Positions 55,079-63,141 of a stretch of 64,000 bases of DNA are shown here, in pieces; position 1 is the first letter of the stretch, and every line of letters starts with the position of its first letter. The stretch spans positions 2,996,501 through 3,060,500 of the forward strand of contig NZ_ATTE01000001.1 of NCBI RefSeq assembly GCF_000419525.1, written 5' to 3'. The notes below the pieces were generated by a model. The model did not search any database, was not told the origin of the DNA, and saw only the letters and a list, made by a program, of their open reading frames with translations. This DNA is from Leucothrix mucor DSM 2157 (GTDB lineage Bacteria; Pseudomonadota; Gammaproteobacteria; Thiotrichales; Thiotrichaceae). The position numbers and the translations under genes were made by a program.

Positions 55079-55112
55079 CTGTCATAAACCTGTCATATAC
55101 GCCCCCTATAGT
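55079..55112 (+). promoter_or_regulatory. Perfect Pho box and -10 of pstS
   Basis: CTGTCATAAACCTGTCAT (55079-55096) matches the PhoB box at all 14 conserved positions. A -10 element TATAGT lies at 55107-55112, exactly ten bases downstream, as in E. coli Pho promoters where the box replaces the -35. Confidence 0.93.
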
Positions 55113-55151
55113 GCGCTCCATCTTAGACAACTATGACGGAGAGACACTGAA

Positions 55152-56183
55152 ATGAAAAAATTACCACTACTGGTAGCTGCTGGTCTTGTTGCAACTGCTT
55201 CTGCAGCGTCAGCACGTGATTACATCGAAATTGTTGGCTCTTCAACAGTTTACCCATTCACTACCGTTGTTGCTGAAACCTTCGGCAACAAGACTAAATT
55301 CAAGACTCCTAAGATCGAATCAACCGGTACTGGCGGCGGCATGAAGCTGTTCTGCTCAGGCACTGGCATTGATACTCCAGACATCACTAACGCTTCACGC
55401 CGCATGAAAAGCAGCGAGTTTGAAGATTGCCAAAAGAATGGCGTTAAGGACATCGTTGAAGTACAGGTTGGTTTTGACGGAATCGCCATTGCTAACTCGA
55501 AAGAAGCGGATCAAATGGAGCTGACTCGTAAAGATTTATTCCTAGCATTAGCTAAATCTGTTCCAGGTAAAACCCCAGGCGAGTTAATTCCTAACCCATA
55601 CCAAACTTGGCAAGATGTTAACCCAGCACTTCCTGCAACGAAGATCGAAGTGTTAGGTCCTCCACCAACGTCTGGTACACGTGATGCTTTTGCTGAATTG
55701 GCAATGGAAGGCGGCTGTAAAGCAATCCCTGAAATCGCAGCACTGAAAAAGACGAATGGCTCTTTGTATAAAGAAGTTTGTCACTCAGTACGTGAAGATG
55801 GCGCATACATCGAAGCCGGCGAAAACGACAACCTGATCGTTCAAAAGCTCGAGAAGAACCCTAAGGCACTGGGTGTATTCGGCTTCAGCTTCCTTGATCA
55901 AAATGCGGACAAAGTACAAGGTTCAAAAATTGATGGTGTTGAGTTGTCATTCGATTCAATCGCTGACGGTAACTACCCAGTATCACGTCCTTTGTACTTC
56001 TATGTGAAGTCTAGCCACGTTGGCAAGATTCCTGGTATCAAAGAATTCTTGGCTGAGTTTGTAACAGAAGATGCATTCGGTGAAGAAGGCTACCTGACTG
56101 AAAAAGGTCTGATCCCAATGCCTGAAGAGAACCGTAAGTCTTTCCGTCAAGCGGCAACTGAGCTGAAGTCTTTATCTTTATAA
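55152..56183 (+). CDS. pstS: Phosphate ABC transporter substrate-binding protein PstS
   Basis: This 343-residue periplasmic protein has a signal peptide (residues 1-21) and binds phosphate for the PstCAB importer. Motifs are EIVGSSTVYPFTT near the mature start, ESTGTGGGMKLFC, ITNASRRMK and PPPTSGTRDAFAEL, which form the phosphate pocket. Its ribosome-binding site is GGAGAG. It is preceded by the Pho box and separated from pstC by 212 bases containing a large hairpin. Confidence 0.95.
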   Translation: MKKLPLLVAAGLVATASAASARDYIEIVGSSTVYPFTTVVAETFGNKTKFKTPKIESTGTGGGMKLFCSGTGIDTPDITNASRRMKSSEFEDCQKNGVKDIVEVQVGFDGIAIANSKEADQMELTRKDLFLALAKSVPGKTPGELIPNPYQTWQDVNPALPATKIEVLGPPPTSGTRDAFAELAMEGGCKAIPEIAALKKTNGSLYKEVCHSVREDGAYIEAGENDNLIVQKLEKNPKALGVFGFSFLDQNADKVQGSKIDGVELSFDSIADGNYPVSRPLYFYVKSSHVGKIPGIKEFLAEFVTEDAFGEEGYLTEKGLIPMPEENRKSFRQAATELKSLSL

Positions 56184-56212
56184 TTTAGGACAACTCAGTT
56201 TTTTGTCTCTTT

Positions 56213-56248
56213 GCGCCCTGCTCTGGCACTTTATTCAGAGTGGGGCGC
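56213..56248 (+). other. Hairpin between pstS and pstC
   Basis: GCGCCCTGCTCTG (56213-56225) pairs with CAGAGTGGGGCGC (56236-56248), 13 bp with two G-U wobbles. No T run follows. It likely stabilises the 3' end of the pstS message or limits read-through, giving more binding protein than permease. Confidence 0.6.
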
Positions 56249-56366
56249 TTAGCTTCAAACGGGTTTATTCCGGACTGAGCCAACGAATGCCACATAACAA
56301 TAATATCAGTGCATAGATGGCTCAGACCCGAGTAAACCTTCGCAGATTAATTTGCACCAAATAGCA

Positions 56367-56388
56367 TATAATCCCCGCTCGATCGGGG
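56367..56388 (+). promoter_or_regulatory. Possible -10 element and hairpin just before pstC
   Basis: TATAAT (56367-56372) is followed by CCCCG-CTCGAT-CGGGG (56373-56388), a 5-bp hairpin ending seven bases before the pstC ATG. No -35 is at normal distance. It could be an internal promoter or an mRNA structure controlling pstC translation. Confidence 0.3.
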
Positions 56389-56395
56389 CTTTAGG

Positions 56396-57796
56396 ATGTC
56401 AGGTATGTCATTAAACACCATTTTAATTACGCTGCTAGCATTGCTGCTATTCAGCTACTTTATCGGCAGGAGCCGCTCTATTGCGGTGGCGGGTAAGCCA
56501 GTCAACGGGCGACGCGCACTGCACTCCCTCCCCTCTTATTACGGTTATATGGTCGCTATTTGGGCTGCCATTCCTGCCATTATCATTTTACTATTGTGGA
56601 CGGCATTTGACGCCAAGTTAGTATCCAGCCTGACCTTCTCATCGTTGCCAGCCGAGCTACAAGCCAAAGGCTCTGCGCAATTAGGCTTAATACTCAACGA
56701 AGTAAAATACCTAGCTGCTGCCGGCAACCTTGATCAGATTACAGATCCGGTCAAGCTAGCCGCTGCCGAGCGCTATCAAAGCCTGCAAAATATTAGCGCA
56801 ATGGCCAAAACGGTTGTGGTGCTAGCAGCTGCCATTATCGGTCTGATGCTGGGTTTACGCTTAGTCAAACCAGAAACGCGTGCCCGAAATAAAGTGGAAA
56901 GCGTGATTCGCGGAATGATGATTCTCTGCGCGTCAATTGCCATACTCACCACGCTGGGGATTGTATTCTCGGTGATGTTTGAATCGATTCTGTTCTTTAA
57001 ATCAGTCTCGATTACCGACTTCTTATTTGGCACACACTGGAGCCCGCAAACGGCAATCCGCAGCGATCAATCCGGTAGCTCTGGCTCATTTGGAGCCGTG
57101 CCGCTATTTGTTGGTACCTTGCTGATCTCTTTAATTGCATTGATTATTGCCGTACCACTCGGTTTGATGTCTGCAATTTACTTATCCGAATATGCCAGCC
57201 CAAGATTTCGCTCTTTTGCCAAGCCAACATTGGAAATCCTAGCGGGTATCCCAACGGTAGTTTATGGCTTCTTTGCGGCACTAACCGTTGCACCGTTTAT
57301 ACGAGATGTTGGTGAGTCACTTGGGTTAACGGTGGCCTCTGAAAGTGCGCTGGCGGCAGGCTTAGTGATGGGTATTATGATTATCCCGTTTGTATCCTCA
57401 CTCTCAGATGACGTTATCAACGCGGTTCCACAATCTCTGCGCGATGGCTCCTACGGTATGGGGGCAACCCGCTCCGAAACAATCAAGCAAGTGGTCATCC
57501 CTGCCGCGCTTCCGGGTATTGTTGGTGGCGTATTATTGGCTGCATCCCGCGCCATTGGTGAAACCATGATCGTGGTTATGGCTGCCGGGCTCTCCGCCAA
57601 CCTAACCTTCAATCCTCTCGAAGCGGTTACCACCGTGACGGTACAAATCGTAACGCTATTGACCGGCGACCAGGAGTTCGACAGCCCTAAAACACTGGCC
57701 GCATTTGCGCTGGGTCTGGGACTGTTCCTGATCACTTTATTACTTAACATTATCGCGCTGCATGTCATCCGCAGATACCGCGAACAATACGACTAA
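56396..57796 (+). CDS. pstC: Phosphate ABC transporter permease PstC
   Basis: This 466-residue permease has the ABC-type channel domain in its C-terminal half (GVLLIS..., LEILAGIPTVVYGFFAALT, DAVPQSLRDGSYGMGATRSET and the EAA loop AALPGIVGGVLLAASRAIGETM). The N-terminal 190 residues add extra membrane helices and a loop (PVKLAAAERYQSLQNIS) not present in the 319-residue E. coli protein. It pairs with PstA. Confidence 0.95.
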   Translation: MSGMSLNTILITLLALLLFSYFIGRSRSIAVAGKPVNGRRALHSLPSYYGYMVAIWAAIPAIIILLLWTAFDAKLVSSLTFSSLPAELQAKGSAQLGLILNEVKYLAAAGNLDQITDPVKLAAAERYQSLQNISAMAKTVVVLAAAIIGLMLGLRLVKPETRARNKVESVIRGMMILCASIAILTTLGIVFSVMFESILFFKSVSITDFLFGTHWSPQTAIRSDQSGSSGSFGAVPLFVGTLLISLIALIIAVPLGLMSAIYLSEYASPRFRSFAKPTLEILAGIPTVVYGFFAALTVAPFIRDVGESLGLTVASESALAAGLVMGIMIIPFVSSLSDDVINAVPQSLRDGSYGMGATRSETIKQVVIPAALPGIVGGVLLAASRAIGETMIVVMAAGLSANLTFNPLEAVTTVTVQIVTLLTGDQEFDSPKTLAAFALGLGLFLITLLLNIIALHVIRRYREQYD

Positions 57797-57811
57797 ACCC
57801 GGGATATATTC

Positions 57812-59092
57812 ATGAGAACCAGTACCCAAATCGTTGAAGCCGGTCTAAAGAAGCGTTATGCCAAGGAAAAGCGATTCCGATTTTTCGGTTTAGTCTCGAT
57901 CCTGATTAGCTTTCTTTTTCTGATCGTATTGCTGACCGATATCATTTCCAAAGGCTTGCCCGCATTTGAGCAAAGCTATATAAAAATCAGCGTGACGTTG
58001 GATACCGACGCGCTTGGCGTAACGGCTAATTCAACGCCCGATGAGCTATACAGTGCCAACTACTCCACTGTGATTAAAAACGCCTTAAAGGAGAAGTTTC
58101 CGGGCGTTACCGGCCGTAAGCAAAAGCGTGAGCTGAATAATTTAATCAGTAAGTCGGCGGCTTATGAGCTGCGTGATGCGGTAATTGAAGACCCGACGCT
58201 ACTCGGCACCACCAATGACTATTGGTTTCTGGCCAAGGATGATGTCGATGTCTTTATGAAAGGCAAGATTGACCGCTCTCTGCCAGAGGGTGACCGTCGC
58301 TTAAAAGACTTCCAACTGGAGTGGATCGATACCCTACTAGCCGAAGATCGTTTAGAAAAACGCTTTAACACGGTGCTATTTACCGAAGCAGATTCACGTG
58401 AACCAGAGCAAGCTGGTATTCGTGGCGCATTGATGGGATCGCTGTACACCATGCTGATCACTATGTTCCTGTCATTCCCAATTGGTGTGGCAGCAGCAAC
58501 TTACCTTGAGGAATTTGCCCCGCAGAATAACCGCTGGGTAGATATGATCGAGATCAACATTAATAACTTGGCGGCAGTACCCTCTATTGTGTTCGGCTTG
58601 CTAGGCTTGGCGGTGTATATCAACTTCTTTGGTGTGCCACGCTCGACCCCATTAATTGGTGGCTTGGTACTGACTTTAATGACCTTGCCGACCATTATTA
58701 TTGCCAGCCGCGCTGCAATCAAAGCCGTCCCACCATCCATTAGAGAAGCGGCACTGGGCTTGGGTGCATCCAAAGTACAAACGGTTTATCAACACGTACT
58801 GCCAATGGCAATGCCTGGTATTTTAACCGGAACCATTATCGGTATGGCGCAGGCATTGGGTGAGACCGCCCCACTGCTAATGATCGGAATGATCGCCTTT
58901 GTATCGGACGTTCCACAAGGCATTATGGACCCATCAACGGTTATGCCAGTGCAGATTTATCTGTGGTCAGACAGCCCGGAGCGTGCCTTTACCGAGCGTA
59001 CCTCCGCCGCTATCATGGTGCTGTTAGCCTTCCTGATCACCATGAATATGATTGCAATCTTCTTGCGCAAACGATTCGAGCACCGCTGGTAA
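57812..59092 (+). CDS. pstA: Phosphate ABC transporter permease PstA
   Basis: This 426-residue permease has the transport domain with GSLYTMLITMFLSFPIGVAAATYLEEF, NLAAVPSIVFGLLGLAVYINFFG and the EAA motif near the C-terminus (VLPMAMPGILTGTIIGMAQALGETA). About 130 residues between the first helix and the core form an extracytoplasmic or cytoplasmic insertion (DELYSANYSTVIKNALKEKF, ending FNTVLFTEADSREPEQ). E. coli PstA has 296 residues. A short open frame separates it from pstB. Confidence 0.94.
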   Translation: MRTSTQIVEAGLKKRYAKEKRFRFFGLVSILISFLFLIVLLTDIISKGLPAFEQSYIKISVTLDTDALGVTANSTPDELYSANYSTVIKNALKEKFPGVTGRKQKRELNNLISKSAAYELRDAVIEDPTLLGTTNDYWFLAKDDVDVFMKGKIDRSLPEGDRRLKDFQLEWIDTLLAEDRLEKRFNTVLFTEADSREPEQAGIRGALMGSLYTMLITMFLSFPIGVAAATYLEEFAPQNNRWVDMIEININNLAAVPSIVFGLLGLAVYINFFGVPRSTPLIGGLVLTLMTLPTIIIASRAAIKAVPPSIREAALGLGASKVQTVYQHVLPMAMPGILTGTIIGMAQALGETAPLLMIGMIAFVSDVPQGIMDPSTVMPVQIYLWSDSPERAFTERTSAAIMVLLAFLITMNMIAIFLRKRFEHRW

Positions 59093-59097
59093 GTACC

Positions 59098-59154
59098 ATG
59101 CAATACTTGAATAAGGCACAACTACTCAATATGACTACGGCAGGAATTTTCTGA
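59098..59154 (+). CDS. Possible 18-residue ORF between pstA and pstB
   Basis: ATG at 59098 starts an open frame encoding [18 protein letters not shown] that ends two bases before the pstB ATG. Spacing to pstB suggests coupling rather than a functional peptide. The ribosome-binding site is weak and I would not count it as a gene without ribosome profiling. Confidence 0.25.
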   Translation: MQYLNKAQLLNMTTAGIF

Positions 59155-59156
59155 CA

Positions 59157-60005
59157 ATGAGCAATGACCCAAACACCACTAAAAACCGCGACGAATTTGA
59201 CGTTGAGATCCTGAATACTGTGGGTAAGCCACTGTTGGATAATCCTGAAAAAATCAAAATGGCCACTCGTAACTGCGATGTTTTTTACGGCGACAAGCAG
59301 GCAATCTTTGGCGTCGACCTGGATATCGGTAAAAACGAGATTATTGCCATGATCGGGCCTTCCGGTTGCGGTAAATCTACCTACCTACGTGCGTTAAATC
59401 GCATGAATGACACCATCGATATTTGCAGTGTAAAAGGTAGCCTGACCTTAGATGGTCAGGATATTTACGATAAAAAACAAGATCCTGTATTGCTACGGGC
59501 GCGGGTTGGTATGGTGTTTCAAAAACCAAACCCCTTCCCTAAGTCGATCTACGATAACGTAGCCTATGGCGCTCGCTTGCATGGTTTAACCACCAATAAA
59601 TCTGAATTAGATGATTTGGTTGAAGCTAGTTTGACCAAAGCCGGTTTGTTTAAAGAAGTGAAAGATAGCCTGCAAAAACCTGGTACTGGTTTATCCGGTG
59701 GTCAGCAGCAGCGCTTGTGTATTGCACGCACCATTGCGGTTGACCCTGAAGTCATTTTGATGGATGAACCGACCTCCGCACTGGACCCGATTGCCACCGC
59801 GATTATCGAAGAGTTAATGGATGATTTACGTCATAACTACACCATTGCAATCGTAACTCACTCCATGCAACAGGCGGCTCGTATTTCACAGCGCACCGCC
59901 TATTTCCACCTAGGTAAACTGGTGGAAGTGAATAAGACGAACACGGTGTTTACCAACCCTGAACATAAATTAACTGAAAATTATATCACTGGCCGATTCG
60001 GCTAA
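59157..60005 (+). CDS. pstB: Phosphate ABC transporter ATP-binding protein PstB
   Basis: This 282-residue ATPase has Walker [10 protein letters not shown] near residue 65, the PstB signature [21 protein letters not shown] and Walker [14 protein letters not shown]. It energises the PstSCAB phosphate importer and, with PhoU, signals phosphate status to PhoR. It is 65 bases after pstA. Confidence 0.96.
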   Translation: MSNDPNTTKNRDEFDVEILNTVGKPLLDNPEKIKMATRNCDVFYGDKQAIFGVDLDIGKNEIIAMIGPSGCGKSTYLRALNRMNDTIDICSVKGSLTLDGQDIYDKKQDPVLLRARVGMVFQKPNPFPKSIYDNVAYGARLHGLTTNKSELDDLVEASLTKAGLFKEVKDSLQKPGTGLSGGQQQRLCIARTIAVDPEVILMDEPTSALDPIATAIIEELMDDLRHNYTIAIVTHSMQQAARISQRTAYFHLGKLVEVNKTNTVFTNPEHKLTENYITGRFG

Positions 60006-60021
60006 CAGAGGGCTAAGTATT

Positions 60022-60789
60022 ATGGAAACCGGAGATCATATTCTTCAATCCTACGATCAGGAACTTGAAGATATTCGCAGTAAAGCGATGACCATGGGCG
60101 GCATGGTTGAGAAGCAAGTTCGCTGCGCACTGCAAGCCGTGCTTGAGCGCGATGTTGAGCTGGGTGAACTTGTTGCCGCGTCCGATGGTGACATCAACGA
60201 TTTGGAAGTGGATATTGATGAAGAGTGCGCGGGTATTATTGCGCGTCGCCAACCGGCAGCAGGTGATTTACGCTTACTGCTGAGCATCATCAAAGTCACT
60301 ACCGACCTTGAGCGTATTGGGGATGAAGCCGAGCAAATTGGTTTATATGCCTCACAGCTGGGTAATCAAGTCTCCAACCAAGGCATGAGCGCCCAATTAC
60401 GTCATTTAGGTGAATTGGCGCACAGCTTGTTAAAGCTGGCACTCGACTCCTTTGCCCGCATGGATGACCTGCAAGCGATTGATGTGGTTAAGAAAAGCCG
60501 CCGCATTAGTAAAGAGTTTGATGATTTATCACGCGTACTCATCACCCACATGATGGACGATACCCGCAACATCAAAAACGCCCTACGCGTTATCTGGTGT
60601 GCGCGTGCTTTTGAGCGCATTGGTAATCACTCCACCAATATCTGTGAGTTCGTTATTTACCGCGTAAAGGGTAAAGACATCCGCCACACTAATCTAAAGA
60701 AAGTGCGTAAGAAGTTATACCCTGAAACACTTAAGGCTGAAGATAGAGCGGAAAACCTAGCTGGTTCAAAAACAAGCTCTTCAAACTAA
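60022..60789 (+). CDS. phoU: Phosphate signalling regulator PhoU
   Basis: This 255-residue all-helical protein is built from two PhoU three-helix repeats, with metal-contacting acidic residues in the DLERIGDEAEQIG and AFERIGNHSTNICEFVIY segments. It links the Pst transporter to PhoR and limits PhoB activation at high phosphate. It has a 16-base gap after pstB. Confidence 0.96.
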   Translation: METGDHILQSYDQELEDIRSKAMTMGGMVEKQVRCALQAVLERDVELGELVAASDGDINDLEVDIDEECAGIIARRQPAAGDLRLLLSIIKVTTDLERIGDEAEQIGLYASQLGNQVSNQGMSAQLRHLGELAHSLLKLALDSFARMDDLQAIDVVKKSRRISKEFDDLSRVLITHMMDDTRNIKNALRVIWCARAFERIGNHSTNICEFVIYRVKGKDIRHTNLKKVRKKLYPETLKAEDRAENLAGSKTSSSN

Positions 60790-60817
60790 GCCACGTACTT
60801 AATAGCGAAAATGACGA

Positions 60818-60850
60818 TGCCCTGCCTGTTCACCAGCGCAGGGCAATTTT
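60818..60850 (+). terminator. Terminator after phoU
   Basis: TGCCCTGC pairs with GCAGGGCA (8 bp, 12-base loop), then ATTTTC. It ends the pst-phoU unit; the remaining gap to phoB (to 61066) carries only a candidate Pho box. Confidence 0.75.
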
Positions 60851-60994
60851 CATCCAGCAGCGTGATGGCCCTACCTCTCATTTGAGAAAGTCGGCAATCA
60901 ATCATCTGTGGCAGTCCGTAACGGCTTATTGAGGGCTTCTCCAAGGGTATATTTCTTCAAGCAAATCGAATAGAAAATGGTGTTACTAACCGCT

Positions 60995-61028
60995 TTGTCA
61001 CACTGCTGACATATAGCTTTGATTTAAT
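60995..61028 (+). promoter_or_regulatory. Degenerate Pho box and -10 before phoB
   Basis: TTGTCAC-ACTG-CTGACAT matches 11 of 14 Pho-box positions with the correct four-base spacer. TTTAAT (61023-61028) is ten bases downstream and fits a -10 element. phoB autoregulation is common in this family. Confidence 0.6.
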
Positions 61029-61066
61029 GGCTGAATCTAAAAAAATCCCAGTGGCAATAGGTAATT

Positions 61067-61756
61067 ATGGAAACCATTTTATTAGTTGAAGACGAGCAAC
61101 CCATTCGCCAAATGTTAGGCTTTGCCCTATCGCGCGCTGGCTATCGAACCCTTGAAGCCGGTGATGCACGCCAGGCTCAGAGTACACTTAGCGAAGCGCA
61201 ACCAGATCTGATTTTAATGGATTGGATGCTACCGGATGCCACGGGGATTGAACTGATTCGTCACCTAAAGCGGGATAGCTTTACCAGCGATATCCCTGTT
61301 ATCATGCTTACCGCAAAATCCACAGAACAAGACAAAATCACCGGCCTAAATTCAGGGGCAGATGACTATGTCAGCAAGCCATTTTCACCCCGGGAACTCA
61401 TCGCACGAGTACAGGCTGTATTGCGCCGCAACAGCTCTAAACAAGCTAGCGAAGAAATTCTGCATGCGCGTCAATTGCGACTCAATAAAGCCAGCCACCG
61501 TGTCACCGTGGATGATAATACGCTTGATCTTGGCCCCACGGAGTTTCGCTTGCTCAGCTTTCTGATGGAAAATCCGAACCGTGTTTATAGCCGTGGCACC
61601 TTGTTAGATCATGTCTGGGGACGAAATACCTATGTCGAAGAACGCACCGTCGATGTCCATATTCTGCGCCTGCGCAAATCACTTGCGCCATGGCGCTATG
61701 ATCAACTTATCCAAACCGTGCGAGGAGTTGGCTATCGCTTCTCACCTAGCGAGTAA
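61067..61756 (+). CDS. phoB: Phosphate regulon response regulator PhoB
   Basis: This 229-residue regulator has the receiver domain (acidic Glu8-Asp9, phospho-acceptor Asp52 in LILMDWMLPD) and winged-helix DNA-binding domain (LDHVWGRNTYVEERTVDVHILRLRKSL, QTVRGVGYRFS). It is nine bases upstream of phoR. It activates pst, phoBR and other phosphate genes by binding Pho boxes. Its close paralogue lies at 54350. Confidence 0.95.
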   Translation: METILLVEDEQPIRQMLGFALSRAGYRTLEAGDARQAQSTLSEAQPDLILMDWMLPDATGIELIRHLKRDSFTSDIPVIMLTAKSTEQDKITGLNSGADDYVSKPFSPRELIARVQAVLRRNSSKQASEEILHARQLRLNKASHRVTVDDNTLDLGPTEFRLLSFLMENPNRVYSRGTLLDHVWGRNTYVEERTVDVHILRLRKSLAPWRYDQLIQTVRGVGYRFSPSE

Positions 61757-61765
61757 TCCGAAGTA

Positions 61766-63121
61766 ATGACTTGGAAATATTATTTAAGCGAGGTATTGGC
61801 TCACGAAATCCGCGTGCTGATGTATATCGGAATTGCTTGTTTATTGCTGGCGACTACCGGAGTTTCGTGGGTCGGATTAGTCATCTTGGCGCTGACGTCT
61901 TTTACGCTGTATCACCTATGGCAAGGTAAGTTACTGCTGGAATGGGTATCGATCGATCATCGTGAAGCACCGCCCGATGAGGTTCGTGGTATCTGGAATC
62001 TGCTCGCTACACGGATGCATAAAACTAATAAAGCGCATCGCCAACAGGATGCCAAGTCGCGCCAATTAATTAATCAATTCATTAAAGTCAGTATGGCCAT
62101 GCCTGACGGAATTGTGATCGTCGATGACAAGGGCAGAATTGAGTGGTTTAACGAAACAGCGATTCGCTTATTGGGCCTGCGAAAAGTGCAAGATCGTGGC
62201 AGCCACATCATTAACTTAATCCGCGACCCTGCTTTTATTGCATTTATCGACAAAGATAATACCAGCGAAAGCCTGCGCATGGATTCCTCTGTCGACCCCG
62301 ATGTGAAGCTTGATCTTCGACTCACCCGTTATAATGACAAGCGTCTATTAATCATTCAGGATTTCAGTGCTTTAGATCATATGGAACAAGTGCGCAAAGA
62401 CTTTGTCGCCAATGTGTCCCATGAACTGCGCACACCACTGAGTGTGATTGCCGGCTATCTTGAAACCTTAAATGATGAAGAGGCCCCTGAGTTGGAGCCT
62501 TACCAACCGATATTCTGGCAGATGAAAGATCAATCTGATCGCATGACGCGCTTGGTTGAAGACTTGCTCATTCTGTCAAATCTGGAAAGTAATCAAACCA
62601 TTAGTAACCGCACGCCTGTCGATGTTCCGGGCATGTTAAAAGGCATCTGTGATGACGCCATTATTCTAAGCGGCTCAAAAAATCACGACATTCATTTAGA
62701 AGTGAGCAGCGACAAATTCTTAAGCGGTAATCCGAGTGAGTTGCATGGCGTGTTTTCTAATCTGGTCTCCAATGCGGTTAATTACACTCCCGAGCTGGGT
62801 GCGATTTATATTCGCTGGTATTCCAGTGGAGGCAAACTCATTATGGAAGTCAGCGATACCGGAATTGGTATTGAGCCGCAGCATATTAATCGCCTGACGG
62901 AACGCTTTTACCGCGCCGATAAAGGCCGCTCACGGAGCGTTGGTGGCACTGGACTAGGTTTAGCCATCGCCAAACACGCACTGCAACGCCACGATGGTGT
63001 GTTGAAGATTAGCAGCGTACCCGGCCAAGGCAGCACCTTTAAATGTATTTTCCCTCCGGAGCGCGCACTGGATAATACTTTCAATTCATCCTCCGCTGAC
63101 TCTATACTGGAGGACGATTAA
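61766..63121 (+). CDS. phoR: Phosphate regulon sensor histidine kinase PhoR
   Basis: This 451-residue inner-membrane kinase has two N-terminal helices (about residues 15-52) with almost no periplasmic loop, a cytoplasmic PAS domain (IVIVDDKGRIEWFNETAIRLLG) and the kinase core. The phospho-accepting histidine is His219 in FVANVSHELRTPLSV; ATP-binding motifs are LVSNAVNYTP, DTGIGIEP and GGTGLGLAIAKHAL. It phosphorylates or dephosphorylates PhoB according to Pst-PhoU signals. The neighbouring PhoB paralogue could be a second target. Confidence 0.95.
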   Translation: MTWKYYLSEVLAHEIRVLMYIGIACLLLATTGVSWVGLVILALTSFTLYHLWQGKLLLEWVSIDHREAPPDEVRGIWNLLATRMHKTNKAHRQQDAKSRQLINQFIKVSMAMPDGIVIVDDKGRIEWFNETAIRLLGLRKVQDRGSHIINLIRDPAFIAFIDKDNTSESLRMDSSVDPDVKLDLRLTRYNDKRLLIIQDFSALDHMEQVRKDFVANVSHELRTPLSVIAGYLETLNDEEAPELEPYQPIFWQMKDQSDRMTRLVEDLLILSNLESNQTISNRTPVDVPGMLKGICDDAIILSGSKNHDIHLEVSSDKFLSGNPSELHGVFSNLVSNAVNYTPELGAIYIRWYSSGGKLIMEVSDTGIGIEPQHINRLTERFYRADKGRSRSVGGTGLGLAIAKHALQRHDGVLKISSVPGQGSTFKCIFPPERALDNTFNSSSADSILEDD

Positions 63122-63141
63122 TACTATTTTGAGGCGCCCCA

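Noticed and set aside
60013-60252. Minus-strand frame in phoU
   Set aside because: It is antisense to phoU, a highly conserved gene, with no motif.
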